This document shows positions 45,321-54,563 of a stretch of DNA of 64,000 bases, one piece after another; within the stretch, counting starts at the first letter, position 1; every line of letters starts with the position of its first letter. Origin of the DNA: G965225705 sp965225705 (lineage in GTDB: Bacteria > Pseudomonadota > Alphaproteobacteria > Caulobacterales > Maricaulaceae); the NCBI GenBank assembly GCA_965225705.1, contig OZ245325.1, forward strand, positions 1,178,001 through 1,242,000, in the 5' to 3' direction. Made by a program: the position numbers and the translations under genes. The notes under the pieces were generated by a model that was not told the DNA's origin, made no database searches, and saw only the letters and a program-made list of their open reading frames with translations.

Positions 45321-47057
45321 GTGCGTATCTCATCTTTAAAACCTTATTTTTTTCTTGTTATATGGTCTCTGGCCTGTTTTTTGCCGGGCCTTACCTCTCT
45401 TCCCCCCCTCGACCGGGATGAGTCACGTTACGCACAGGCCAGCATACAGATGATGGAAAGTGGGGATTATATACGTCCCTTTTTCCAGGAAACGCCACGA
45501 TATAAAAAACCTGTAGGAGCCTACTGGTTTCAGGTTTTGTCTGTTATGACAGTATCAACACCAGAGGCACGGGCCATATGGGCCCACCGTCTTCCCTCTC
45601 TTTTAGGTGCCATCCTTGCTGTTCTGGCAATTTTCTGGGGAGGAAAGGCCCTTGTTGGAAGACGCGCTGCTTTTGCTGGCAGTATGATGTTAGCCTCCTG
45701 TCTTCTTTTGGGTGTAGAAGCTTCCATTGCAAAAACGGATGCCCTTCTCTGTGGTTTTACAAGTCTTGCTTTTGCTTCTCTTGCTCATTTGCGGAGACAC
45801 ACAGGAGGAGGGAAGGGGATAGCCAGCCTGTTTTGGGCTGCTTTAGGTATAGCTGTTCTGATTAAAGGGCCTGTGGCCCCTTTAATTGTAGGTCTTGCTC
45901 TTATTATGCTTTACATTTGGGAAGGACGGGCAGGCTGGATGCGTCCCCTTTTATGCTGGCCCGGTTTGCTTTTGTTTGGTTTAATTGTTCTCCCCTGGAT
46001 GGCAGGCATTGGAATCGTGACAGAGGGTAAGTTTTATGCTCAGGCTCTCGGAGAGGATTTAGGGCCAAAAATCGTCTCCGGTCATGAAAGCCATGGTGCT
46101 CCCCCGGGCCTGCATTCTGCCCTGGTCTGGGTTTTATTCTGGCCGGCCAGCCTTTTTCTTCTACCTGCCCTTATTTTTACGGCACGTGTTTTCCTGAGGC
46201 CTCGCAAATCTGCTGAAGGGGCTGGTTTTCGCTTTCTCTGGGCCTGGGTTTTGCCTGTATGGCTTATTTTTGAAATTATGCCGACCAAGCTTATTCATTA
46301 CCCTCTTCCTCTCTACCCGGCTTTATCCCTTATGGCCGGGGCTGGCTTTGTATATCTTGAAGAAAGAATACAGGAGGGATATAAACAGCACCCCCATCCC
46401 GGAGAACGTGTTTTACCTGTCTCCGCCTGGACCGGTCTTCTTATCTATCTTGTCATATCTCTCACGCTTCTTATTTTACCTCTTTATATCAGTAATGCGT
46501 ATGGAGAGTTTTCTCTGTTAACGCTTTCGGGGAGTTTTCTTCTTCTTGTTCTGACAGGTATAAGCTGTCTTTTCTTTCTCAAAAAGCAGATGAAAAACTC
46601 TCTTATCACCTCTCTTTTGAGTGGAGCTGTATACGCCTTTCTTGTTTTAAATATCACAACACCTGCTTTGACGGACTTATCCGTTAGTCAAAGGGTTTCA
46701 AACTCCCTTCAGCGCCTTGGTGAGCACCCACGCCTTAACAGAGGAAAATTACCTGTTTTCTCACCAGACTATGCAGAGCCAAGCCTTGTTTATCTTTTAG
46801 GTACAAAAACTCTGCTCTCAGATCGACAAAAAGCTCTGAGACAGGCTTTTAAAAAAGAAGGGCGTCTTGTTATCATTGATAAGCTTGCTAAAGCTGACGG
46901 AACTGGGCTGACAACAGAGCAGGCTTTACAAAAAGCTGCCATTTCCCATAAAATGTGCCTTAAAAATCTTGATGAGATCAAAGGGTTTAATTATTCCAAA
47001 GGCAGGGAAGTCCATCTTATTCTTTATAAAACGGGATTGTGTTTACCTTCTCCGTAA
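45321..47057 (+). CDS. GT39/ArnT-like membrane glycosyltransferase
   Basis: A 578-residue protein with about 11-12 membrane helices. The first loop has the diagnostic LPPLDRDESRYAQAS, where the Asp-Glu pair is catalytic in PMT-type GT-C enzymes, followed by ETPRYKKPVGAYWFQ. Such enzymes move a sugar from a polyprenyl-phosphate carrier to lipid A or other envelope acceptors. Whether this one adds aminoarabinose, as ArnT does, cannot be told; no arn genes are nearby. Translation starts at GTG with only a modest ribosome site. The last 130 residues form a soluble C-terminal domain. Confidence 0.85.
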   Translation: MRISSLKPYFFLVIWSLACFLPGLTSLPPLDRDESRYAQASIQMMESGDYIRPFFQETPRYKKPVGAYWFQVLSVMTVSTPEARAIWAHRLPSLLGAILAVLAIFWGGKALVGRRAAFAGSMMLASCLLLGVEASIAKTDALLCGFTSLAFASLAHLRRHTGGGKGIASLFWAALGIAVLIKGPVAPLIVGLALIMLYIWEGRAGWMRPLLCWPGLLLFGLIVLPWMAGIGIVTEGKFYAQALGEDLGPKIVSGHESHGAPPGLHSALVWVLFWPASLFLLPALIFTARVFLRPRKSAEGAGFRFLWAWVLPVWLIFEIMPTKLIHYPLPLYPALSLMAGAGFVYLEERIQEGYKQHPHPGERVLPVSAWTGLLIYLVISLTLLILPLYISNAYGEFSLLTLSGSFLLLVLTGISCLFFLKKQMKNSLITSLLSGAVYAFLVLNITTPALTDLSVSQRVSNSLQRLGEHPRLNRGKLPVFSPDYAEPSLVYLLGTKTLLSDRQKALRQAFKKEGRLVIIDKLAKADGTGLTTEQALQKAAISHKMCLKNLDEIKGFNYSKGREVHLILYKTGLCLPSP

Positions 47058-47234
47058 CCCCTCAAAAGACCTGTTTAAAAGGGTGTTTCCTTTTAACCTT
47101 GACCTCACGAAAAAGAAGTTTATGTTTCTTTTCTTTGCAAAAAAGCCTGAGCACCCGGATTGAAAAAGAAAAATCTTTTCCTGTATCCATGTCTTTTTGT
47201 CTCTGGCTTTTAAAAAGCATAAGGAGATGGTCTT

Positions 47235-47720
47235 ATGGCCGACACCCCTCTTATTGCGCTTGTTATGGGGTCATCTTCTGACTGGCCTGTTATGGTGCAT
47301 GCCGCCAATATTCTTGACACCCTTGAGATAGCTTATGAAAAGCGTGTTGTCTCAGCGCATCGAACGCCAGAAAGGCTGTATGATTTTGCACGTCAGGCTG
47401 AACACTATGGCTTTCATGTTATTATTGCCGGCGCGGGCGGCGCGGCACATTTGCCTGGCATGATAGCCTCTATGACAACCCTTCCGGTTCTGGGTGTTCC
47501 GGTTCCCTCAAAGGCTTTAAACGGACTGGACAGCCTTTTATCTATTGTTCAGATGCCCGGTGGGGTTCCTGTAGGAACTCTTGCCATTGGGGAAGCTGGC
47601 GCACGTAATGCAGGACTTCTTGCTGCCTCTGTTCTGGCACTTCATAATACAGATATCAGGACACGCCTTAAAACCTGGCGTGAAGCGCAAAGTGCAGGTG
47701 TTCCTGAACAACCAGAGTAA
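47235..47720 (+). CDS. purE: N5-carboxyaminoimidazole ribonucleotide mutase
   Basis: A 161-residue class I PurE converting N5-CAIR to CAIR in purine synthesis. It shows the family motifs MGSSSDWPVM, VSAHRTPERLYDFA, IAGAGGAAHLPGMIASMT and GVPVPSKALNGLDSLLSIVQMPGG (the last of these lining the active site). AAGGAG precedes the ATG at ideal distance. It is followed by purK seven bases later. Confidence 0.97.
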   Translation: MADTPLIALVMGSSSDWPVMVHAANILDTLEIAYEKRVVSAHRTPERLYDFARQAEHYGFHVIIAGAGGAAHLPGMIASMTTLPVLGVPVPSKALNGLDSLLSIVQMPGGVPVGTLAIGEAGARNAGLLAASVLALHNTDIRTRLKTWREAQSAGVPEQPE

Positions 47721-47727
47721 ATGTGCA

Positions 47728-48804
47728 ATGAAATATTATCCACCAGGTTCTGTTATTGGTATTTTGGGAGGTGGTCAGCTCGGCCGCATGTTGTCTCTGG
47801 CGGGGGCCCGTCTTGGCTTTGATATGCATATTTTCTCCCCTGAACGTAACAGCCCGGCCGGACGTGTGGCTGCGAAAACTATAACGGCAGATTTTAATGA
47901 CAGGGAAGCGCTTCAACACTTTGCTGAAGAGTGTGATATTCTAACCTATGAACTTGAACACCTTCCCCTTCAGCCTCTCTGTGAACTTGAAAATTTATCA
48001 TGTCTGCGCCCTGGCCTTAAGGCGCTTCGTGTTGCGCAGGACCGCTTAAAAGAAAAAACTCTTTTCAGAGAGCTTGGTCTTTCAACCGTTGATTTCCATC
48101 CCATTACAGAGAGGGAAGACCTTGATAAAGCTTTACAGAAAATTCCTCTTCCTGCTATTTTAAAAACACGTTTTGCAGGGTATGATGGTAAAGGGCAAAA
48201 GGATATTCACAAACGTGATGATCTTGCAACTGCCTGGGAAGATCTGGGGAAAGTTCCCGCCTTACTTGAAGCCTTTTCTTCCTTCAAACGTGAGGTATCT
48301 ATTATTGCAGCACGTAATGCAGAGGGGAGTTTTTCTCCTTATCCACTGTCAGAAAATCTGCATAAAAACCATATTCTCTCAATAACTCATGCACCAGCTT
48401 TTATAAAGAGTGATGGATTGAAAAAAGCTTCAGAATCTGCACAGCTTGTTGGGGATTCTCTTGAGTATAAAGGTGTTTTTGCCCTCGAATTCTTTGAGAT
48501 GGAAAACGGAGAGCTTTGGGTCAATGAAATGGCCCCAAGGGTTCACAATTCCGGACACTGGACAGAAGCTGTTTGTTCCTGTGATCAGTTTGAGCAGCAT
48601 ATCCGTGCTATAGCTGGCTGGCCTTTGGGGGATGTCCGGGCGTTTGCAGCCGCAGAGATGATCAATCTTTTAGGGGATGATGTGCAGGACTGGCTGAAAT
48701 TTTCCCAGGAAAAGACAACCCGCCTTCATCTGTATGGAAAAAAGGAACAGCGCCCGGGACGTAAAATGGGGCATATTATACGATCGAAACCTCTCCCCTT
48801 ATGA
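47728..48804 (+). CDS. purK: 5-(carboxyamino)imidazole ribonucleotide synthase
   Basis: A 358-residue ATP-grasp enzyme that carboxylates AIR with bicarbonate and ATP, giving the PurE substrate. It starts VIGILGGGQLGRMLSLAGARLG (nucleotide fold). ILKTRFAGYDGKGQ is the ATP-grasp loop, and the end of the central domain has LWVNEMAPRVHNSGHWT with the metal-binding residues. The ATG at 47728 fits the family N-terminus; 49 further in-frame codons upstream overlap purE and are not coding. It forms an operon with purE. Confidence 0.96.
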   Translation: MKYYPPGSVIGILGGGQLGRMLSLAGARLGFDMHIFSPERNSPAGRVAAKTITADFNDREALQHFAEECDILTYELEHLPLQPLCELENLSCLRPGLKALRVAQDRLKEKTLFRELGLSTVDFHPITEREDLDKALQKIPLPAILKTRFAGYDGKGQKDIHKRDDLATAWEDLGKVPALLEAFSSFKREVSIIAARNAEGSFSPYPLSENLHKNHILSITHAPAFIKSDGLKKASESAQLVGDSLEYKGVFALEFFEMENGELWVNEMAPRVHNSGHWTEAVCSCDQFEQHIRAIAGWPLGDVRAFAAAEMINLLGDDVQDWLKFSQEKTTRLHLYGKKEQRPGRKMGHIIRSKPLPL

Positions 48805-48916
48805 AATCCCGGATACATCTTTTCTGATATACTCTTATAAGCCGGGTATCTCTTATATTCCTGGCACAGCGTAAAACTTTGTGTTATCAACAATTGCAAA
48901 AGGGACCATTTCTCTT

Positions 48917-50008
48917 ATGCCTTTTTATGATTTTGGAGATGCAGACGATCATTACCACATTCAGCCAAAACTAGAAGAAGAAGGAGAACGCCTTGATCGC
49001 TTTCTTGGACTTTATTGTAAGGTTTTATCACGTTCACGTCTTAAAGCCCTGATTGAAACAGGCTGTGTTCTGGAAAATGGCAGGATCGTGAGCACGCCTT
49101 CGCTTAAGGTGAAAGGCTCCGCTTTTTATGATCTTTACGTGCCTCCACCGGAAAACCTGGTTTTGGAGGCTGAGAATATACCCCTTGATGTCTTATATGA
49201 GGATAAATCTCTTATTGTCCTCAACAAACAGGCAGGCATGAATGTCCATCCCGGGGCAGGGCACCGGACGGGGACTTTGGTTCATGCGCTCCTCCATCAC
49301 TGTCAGGGAACCCTTTCAGGTATTGGAGGTGTTGAGCGTCCCGGTATCGTGCATCGTTTAGACAAAGATACATCCGGCGTTCTGGTAGCTGCTAAAACAG
49401 ATGAGGCCCATCAGGGACTTGCCCGTCAGTTTGCAGATCACAGTGTTGAGAGGCTTTATAGGGCTTTTACACAGCGCGCCCCAAAACCGGAAGAGGGAAA
49501 AATTAGTGCCCCTCTTGGTCGTTCTCCTTATAACAGGAAAAAAATGGCCATTCGACCTGAGGGTGGGAAAAGGGCCATCACCTACTATAAAACCTTAAAG
49601 CATTACGGAATCTCTTCTCAGGGGCCAGCAGGTGGGGCTGAGGCCGCTTTACTGGCCTGTCGCCTGGAAACAGGACGAACGCATCAAATACGTGTTCACA
49701 TGGCCCATAAAGGGGTCCCTCTTATCGGAGATCCACTTTATGGGCGTCAGACAAGCCCACCAAAAAATGATAGACGGGACTTTTTTCCTCCGGCAGAGCG
49801 TGGAGGTAAAAAAAATAAACCCGTTTCACTCTTATCACATATGTCCCTGGAGAAGGGAAAGGGAAGGGCGCTCCCTTATTTTCACCGTCAGGCCCTTCAT
49901 GCCTCTGTTTTAGGGTTTAAGCATCCTGTAACGGGAAAAATCCTGCGTTTTGAAACAAACTTCCCTGAAGACATGCTAAAACTTGAGGTGCTCTTAGAGC
50001 ATTTATAA
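48917..50008 (+). CDS. RluA-family rRNA pseudouridine synthase (RluC/RluD-like)
   Basis: A 363-residue protein with an N-terminal S4-like domain (about 15-75, RLDRFLGLYCKVLSRSRLKALIE) and a pseudouridine synthase domain. The catalytic Asp lies in RPGIVHRLDKDTSGVLVAAKT. RLETGRTHQIRVHMAHKGVPLIGDPLYG is also typical. The order fits RluC/RluD, which modify 23S rRNA, but the exact uridines cannot be assigned. An insertion of about 25 basic, glycine-rich residues (RDFFPPAERGGKKNKP onward) splits the segment between GDPLYG and FHRQALHA. The ATG at 48917 was chosen over the upstream TTG because AAAGGGACC precedes it. Confidence 0.9.
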   Translation: MPFYDFGDADDHYHIQPKLEEEGERLDRFLGLYCKVLSRSRLKALIETGCVLENGRIVSTPSLKVKGSAFYDLYVPPPENLVLEAENIPLDVLYEDKSLIVLNKQAGMNVHPGAGHRTGTLVHALLHHCQGTLSGIGGVERPGIVHRLDKDTSGVLVAAKTDEAHQGLARQFADHSVERLYRAFTQRAPKPEEGKISAPLGRSPYNRKKMAIRPEGGKRAITYYKTLKHYGISSQGPAGGAEAALLACRLETGRTHQIRVHMAHKGVPLIGDPLYGRQTSPPKNDRRDFFPPAERGGKKNKPVSLLSHMSLEKGKGRALPYFHRQALHASVLGFKHPVTGKILRFETNFPEDMLKLEVLLEHL

Positions 50009-50099
50009 CCGGATGTCCTGTATCTTTTTAACAGGAGATATTTGAATATAGCCTGTACATATGATAGATATATACCGTGCTTTAACAGGGATGAATCAT

Positions 50100-50975
50100 A
50101 TGAATCTTTCTGTCTCTCTGCCCGCAGGTCCGGAAAGGGGACTTTCACGTTATCTTGCAGAAATTCGTAAATTTCCTATTCTGGATAAAGAAGAAGAATT
50201 TATGCTTGCTAAGAAATGGAAAGCCCACGGGGATACGGAAGCTGCGCATAAGCTTGTAACCTCTCACCTTCGCCTTGCAGCAAAAATTGCTATGGGCTAT
50301 CGCGGCTATGGACTCCCGATGGGGGAGGTGATTTCAGAAGGTAATGCAGGCCTTATGCACGCCGTCAAAAAATTTGATCCCGATAAAGGCTTTCGTCTTG
50401 CTACCTATGCTATGTGGTGGATAAGAGCTTTTATCCAGGAATACATTCTACGTTCCTGGTCTCTTGTTAAAATGGGTACGACAAGTGCTCAGAAAAAACT
50501 CTTTTTTAATTTACGACGTATGAAGGGTGAAATGAATGCCCTGAAAGAAGGTGATCTTCCGGCAGAACAGGTTCAGGAAATTGCTGAAAAGCTTAATCTT
50601 CAGGAACGTGATGTTATTGAAATGAATCGTCGGATGGCAGGACATGACGCTTCCTTGAACACGCCTATGTCTGAGGATCCATCTTCGCAGTGGCAGGACT
50701 GGATAGCAGATGACACACAGATTGATCAGGAAACAAGCCTGGTTGAACATGATGAATATCAGATACGTATGGAGCTTTTGACAGAGGCTATGGCACACTT
50801 AAAAGAAAGAGAGCGTGATATTTTACAAAAGCGCCGTCTTTCTGAAACACCTGTTACCCTTGAAGAACTTTCACAAACCTATAAAATCAGCCGTGAAAGA
50901 GTACGCCAGATTGAGGCGCGTGCTTTTGAAAAAATTCAAAAGACTATGCAGGAAAATGCCATCAAAGTCATGTAA
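50100..50975 (+). CDS. rpoH: RNA polymerase sigma-32 factor (heat shock)
   Basis: A 291-residue sigma-70-family factor. Region 1.2 is followed by region 2 (LVTSHLRLAAKIAMGYRGYG, then GFRLATYAMWWIRAFIQEYI). The RpoH box QKKLFFNLRR identifies it as sigma-32. Region 4 is the C-terminal HTH in LEELSQTYKISRERVRQIEARAFEKI. It directs transcription of chaperones and proteases; hslVU and htpX in this window are plausible targets. The ATG at 50100 was chosen because AGGGA lies 8 bases upstream; earlier ATGs at 50061 and 50091 are possible. Confidence 0.96.
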   Translation: MNLSVSLPAGPERGLSRYLAEIRKFPILDKEEEFMLAKKWKAHGDTEAAHKLVTSHLRLAAKIAMGYRGYGLPMGEVISEGNAGLMHAVKKFDPDKGFRLATYAMWWIRAFIQEYILRSWSLVKMGTTSAQKKLFFNLRRMKGEMNALKEGDLPAEQVQEIAEKLNLQERDVIEMNRRMAGHDASLNTPMSEDPSSQWQDWIADDTQIDQETSLVEHDEYQIRMELLTEAMAHLKERERDILQKRRLSETPVTLEELSQTYKISRERVRQIEARAFEKIQKTMQENAIKVM

Positions 50976-51048
50976 GATTCTTAATGACTTGTTTCCTGAA
51001 GTCCAGATTTACCATAAACATATAGTGTAAAAATTCACAGAGGTTGGT

Positions 51049-51684
51049 GTGCGATATTATTTTATTTGTTTTTTTCTGGCGATAACATCAGCAGGATGTA
51101 GCCGTGATACAGATTATACGCCTTTAAGCCTTGAGGTCAAAGATAAGCGTTTCATTGCTCAGGGAGTTATTGATGGCTCAACACCAGATGTTATTAGCAC
51201 TGCTATAAAAGACCATCCTGATATTACAACCATGGTTTTTGAAAATGTTCCGGGATCTGCCGACGACATATCCAATCTTCAAGCTGCAGGCCTGATACGG
51301 AGGGCGGGCTTTACGACACTTATACCATCATATGGCATGGTAGCGTCCGGAGGAACAGATTTATTTCTGGCTGGGAAAATAAGGCATATTGAGCCCGGCG
51401 CCTGTATAGGCGTTCACAGCTGGGGGGGAGGAGGGTTCTTGTACCATATTGAAGGTGCTGAACTTCCCAAAGATCACCCGGAACATAAAAAATATATTGA
51501 CTATTACAAGGAAATGGGAACTGACCCTGAATTTTACTGGTTCACACTTAAAGCTGCAGGTTCTGCTGATATATACTGGATGAATCATGCTGAGATCAAC
51601 GCTTTTGATATGGCATCAACACCACTGAGTAAGAGAGAATATGAGACAAAAGAGAAGAGGGATAAACGTTGTAATGCTAAATAA
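51049..51684 (+). CDS. Predicted lipoprotein with ClpP/crotonase-like fold (COG3904-like)
   Basis: A 211-residue exported protein. The signal peptide ends in the lipobox ITSAGC (Cys at residue 17), so it is probably a lipoprotein. The middle follows the plan of COG3904-type periplasmic proteins of the ClpP fold: MVFENVPGSADDISNLQAAGLIRRAG, then SYGMVASGGTDLFLAGKIRHIEPGACIGVHSW, with Ser in VASGG at the place of the usual catalytic serine. A glycine run (WGGGGF) follows. Enzymatic activity is not demonstrated for this group. The GTG start has GAGG five to six bases before it. It faces the copper genes and does not appear linked to rpoH. Confidence 0.6.
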   Translation: MRYYFICFFLAITSAGCSRDTDYTPLSLEVKDKRFIAQGVIDGSTPDVISTAIKDHPDITTMVFENVPGSADDISNLQAAGLIRRAGFTTLIPSYGMVASGGTDLFLAGKIRHIEPGACIGVHSWGGGGFLYHIEGAELPKDHPEHKKYIDYYKEMGTDPEFYWFTLKAAGSADIYWMNHAEINAFDMASTPLSKREYETKEKRDKRCNAK

Positions 51685-51757
51685 AAGAATGGATGACTTC
51701 CTTAATAGTTTAGGAGGTTGCTTCATGAGAAAAAGAGTTTGTTAAATTAGCATATCC

Positions 51758-51792
51758 TCATAGTTTTTATTTTATCAGAATAAAAACTTTAT
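51758..51792. terminator. Probable bidirectional terminator between the lipoprotein gene and copB
   Basis: AGTTTTTATT (51762-51771) and AATAAAAACT (51779-51788) form a perfect 10-bp A/T stem with flanking TCAT/ATGA complementarity. It lies between two convergent genes and could stop transcription from both sides, although an A/T-only stem is weak. Confidence 0.4.
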
Positions 51793-51870
51793 GAAAGCAA
51801 AAAAAGGCGCATAATATATATTATGAGAAATTATATGCGGAAAAGCATTTATGTGTCCTACTTGTATACA

Positions 51871-52698
51871 CTAATACCAAATGCGCATGCCAATAATAGC
51901 TACAACAGTTCCGGAATCTTCACCAGCGGCCCTGACATAATTTTTGGTCTGACCAAACATATTGTACCATTCAATACCTATATAGGGTGCAAATCCGCGC
52001 CTGATTTCATAACGAAGACGTATACCCAGATCAACACTTGTTAAACCGGAACCAATGTCAAGTTCGGGTATATTTCGGCTGCTCAATGTGATCTTAGCGT
52101 GGGGCTGTACTATAAGCCTTTGTGTTAAAAGTAAATCATATTCTGTTTCCAGGTTGAATAAAAATTCTCCCCTGGTGCTGAGAAAAGCCGTAGCATCAAC
52201 CTCAAACCAATATGGCGCAAGACCCTCTATACCCAGCACGGCATATGTACGTCCTCCGGGTTCAGGATCATAGCGTAGTCCAGCCTGTATATCCCAAAAA
52301 GGTTTTACTGCACGTGACCAAAGCGCCTGAATTTCAGCATCCTCAACTTCATTCTCCTTCAGCGAAACTTCTCCCTCTGTCTTGATAGAGAATTTGTTGA
52401 TATCACCTCCATACCAGCCCCTGATATCCCAAATGAGCATTTCTTTATGTTTGTGGGATTGTAATTCCAGGCGATCTGCCATGATCATAACAAATTTCTG
52501 ATCACCATGCTTCTCTCTGAGGGATTTTCTGGATTTCTGCATGGTATTTTTACCCCAGTATTCATCTGCCATGGACCAGGGGTCAGTTTTATAAGATTTA
52601 CCTTTATAAGGTTCATCATAAGCATTTTGAGCGTACATGTTAGGGACGAAACCAGTCAGGCTATAGACAAGGATTACTATTGGCCTCACAGACCTCAT
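51871..52698 (-). CDS. copB: Copper resistance protein B (outer-membrane)
   Basis: A 275-residue outer-membrane protein of the CopB/PcoB family. A signal peptide (about 1-23, ending MYAQNAY) leads to the family start VMIMADRLELQSHKHKEMLIWDIRGWYGGDINKF. Beta-barrel strands follow, such as DIQAGLRYDPEPGGRTYAVLGIEGLAPYWFE, and the sequence finishes FAPYIGIEWYNMFGQTK and GMRIWY, with a terminal aromatic residue. The ATG overlaps the copA stop by four bases (ATGA), giving the start and showing co-translation. The usual Met/His-rich N-terminal extension of CopB is short here. Its function is copper sequestration or export at the outer membrane. Confidence 0.92.
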   Translation of the reverse strand: MRSVRPIVILVYSLTGFVPNMYAQNAYDEPYKGKSYKTDPWSMADEYWGKNTMQKSRKSLREKHGDQKFVMIMADRLELQSHKHKEMLIWDIRGWYGGDINKFSIKTEGEVSLKENEVEDAEIQALWSRAVKPFWDIQAGLRYDPEPGGRTYAVLGIEGLAPYWFEVDATAFLSTRGEFLFNLETEYDLLLTQRLIVQPHAKITLSSRNIPELDIGSGLTSVDLGIRLRYEIRRGFAPYIGIEWYNMFGQTKNYVRAAGEDSGTVVAIIGMRIWY

Positions 52699-54521
52699 GA
52701 TTTTACTGTCCCTTGTATGGTCTTGTGCTGATGGGTCACTGTTTTTCCATGTGTCACAAAAGATTTTGGCTGAACAGATACAACCTGCATCATACCCGCA
52801 TGCATGTGATAGAGAAGATGGCAATGAAAAGCCCAGTCACCTATATATTCAGCACTTATATCTACAGAAAGTTTTTCTCCGGGCTTAACAATAACAGTAT
52901 GTTTCCGTGGTTTGTGGGTTTGTGATCCATTGACAAGTTCAAAAAACATACCATGCAAATGAATAGGATGAGGCATCATAGTGTTGTTGATCAGTGTCAT
53001 CCTCACACGTTCACCTTCATAAAAAATGATGGGTTTTTTAATTTCTGAAAACTTTTTTCCATCGAATAACCACATATAGCGTTCCATATTGCTGGTGAGG
53101 TGGACGATAACCTCCCGTTCTGGTGGACGCGGATCAGGATTGATTTCAAGACTTCTGAGCTCACTATAGCGTAGCGTACGATGTGGAAGATCTGATAAAC
53201 CTATACCGGGCTCATCAAGACGGCTAACTGGCATTGCTGCAATGTTAGCAACACCCGGCCCCTTCCTGATTTTTTTTTCTGCGTGGATCATATCACGCTG
53301 GGTGTTTCCCTCCTTCCCCATGGAAATATGATTCATATGATCTATATGGCTTGGTTCCACAGGGCTTTGGTTGCTCTTTCCGTGCCCCCTATGTGTATGC
53401 TCTATAGGAGTACTTCCCTCACTATGGCCCATAGCCCCATGATCCATTCCCATATCTTTCATCGTTAAGACTGGTATAGCTCTTAATTTTGGTTCTGTTG
53501 CCTTCATATCACGATGTGGAGCAAGTGTTGCAACGACCTGTCCGGAACGATCTATAGATTCCGCCACAAAAGAAAAAGCCCTTGCATGTTGTGGCTTCAC
53601 GATGACATCATAGGTTTCTGCAACACCTATTTGAAACTCATCTGTTTCAACGGGCTGTACGTTCAAGCCATCTGTTGCAACGACTGTCATGGGAAGTTCA
53701 GGTATACGAATATTGAAAATAGTCATAGCGGCGGCATTGATAATTCGAAGGCGTATCTTCTCCTGAGGTTTAAACAGCATATTAAAATTATCAGTGGTCG
53801 AATGGCCGTTAATAACATATGTATATATCTCACCCGAAACATCGGCAATATCCCGTGGAGACATACGCATTCTCCCCCACATACCTCCTAATCCCAGTGG
53901 CTTGCTTACTGTAGGGCGGTTAAAGTTCATACTCTCAGCATCTTTCCTGAGCATAGAAAAAATGCGTTTGGGATTTATAAAAGTCCAGTCCCCTAAAACC
54001 AGAATATATTCCCGATCATACTGAACAGGATCTGCTTCTTTCGGATCAATAATGATGGGGCCATAATGACCAGCCTGTTCCTGGAGTCCGCTGTGGGAGT
54101 GATACCAATAAGTACCATTTTGTAAAACAGGAAATTTATATGTAAAGCTTTCACCAGGCCTTATACCCGGAAAAGAAACCCCCGGAACACCATCCATATA
54201 AAATGGCACCAACAAACCATGCCAGTGAATGGATGTATCTTCCTTCAAATTGTTTTTCACACGCATTGTGACATCTTCACCTTCACGAAAACGCAAAAGT
54301 GGTGCAGGAACAGTCCCATTAACCCCTATGGCTTCTGTGGAACGACCATGAATATGGATAGGAAACTTACTTATTGTAAGATCAAAGTACTTCCCACTCA
54401 GGGTTGAAATACCCATATTTCCAGAACGGGCAGAATATGCCCAGCCAGGCAAAACTCCCTGTATTGCAAGGCTTGTGCCTACGCCCAGGGTGGTACGCAA
54501 AAAATGGCGTCTGCTTAGCAT
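52695..54521 (-). CDS. copA: Multicopper oxidase CopA (copper resistance protein A)
   Basis: A 608-residue periplasmic multicopper oxidase that oxidises Cu(I). The Tat signal peptide has SRRHFLRTT at the very start. All four copper motifs are present: HWHG (in SIHWHGLLVPFYMDG), WYHSHSG, HPIHLHG and HCHLLYHMHAGMM. A His/Met-rich stretch before the last domain (MDHGAMGHSEGS, HTHRGHGK, HIDHMNH) is the copper-binding linker characteristic of CopA/PcoA. The ATG at 54521 was chosen because it directly precedes the twin-arginine motif; a TTG 14 codons earlier is also open and neither has a good ribosome site. It is followed by copB with a 4-bp overlap. Confidence 0.94.
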   Translation of the reverse strand: MLSRRHFLRTTLGVGTSLAIQGVLPGWAYSARSGNMGISTLSGKYFDLTISKFPIHIHGRSTEAIGVNGTVPAPLLRFREGEDVTMRVKNNLKEDTSIHWHGLLVPFYMDGVPGVSFPGIRPGESFTYKFPVLQNGTYWYHSHSGLQEQAGHYGPIIIDPKEADPVQYDREYILVLGDWTFINPKRIFSMLRKDAESMNFNRPTVSKPLGLGGMWGRMRMSPRDIADVSGEIYTYVINGHSTTDNFNMLFKPQEKIRLRIINAAAMTIFNIRIPELPMTVVATDGLNVQPVETDEFQIGVAETYDVIVKPQHARAFSFVAESIDRSGQVVATLAPHRDMKATEPKLRAIPVLTMKDMGMDHGAMGHSEGSTPIEHTHRGHGKSNQSPVEPSHIDHMNHISMGKEGNTQRDMIHAEKKIRKGPGVANIAAMPVSRLDEPGIGLSDLPHRTLRYSELRSLEINPDPRPPEREVIVHLTSNMERYMWLFDGKKFSEIKKPIIFYEGERVRMTLINNTMMPHPIHLHGMFFELVNGSQTHKPRKHTVIVKPGEKLSVDISAEYIGDWAFHCHLLYHMHAGMMQVVSVQPKSFVTHGKTVTHQHKTIQGTVKS

Positions 54522-54563
54522 AAGAGGACCAGTTTTTTTTACGGCAAGTGGTAAGGCCTTCAA

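Noticed and set aside
47581..47727. Longer purK starting inside purE
   Set aside because: The PurK family N-terminus begins at the ATG at 47728; the upstream frame is a shadow of purE.
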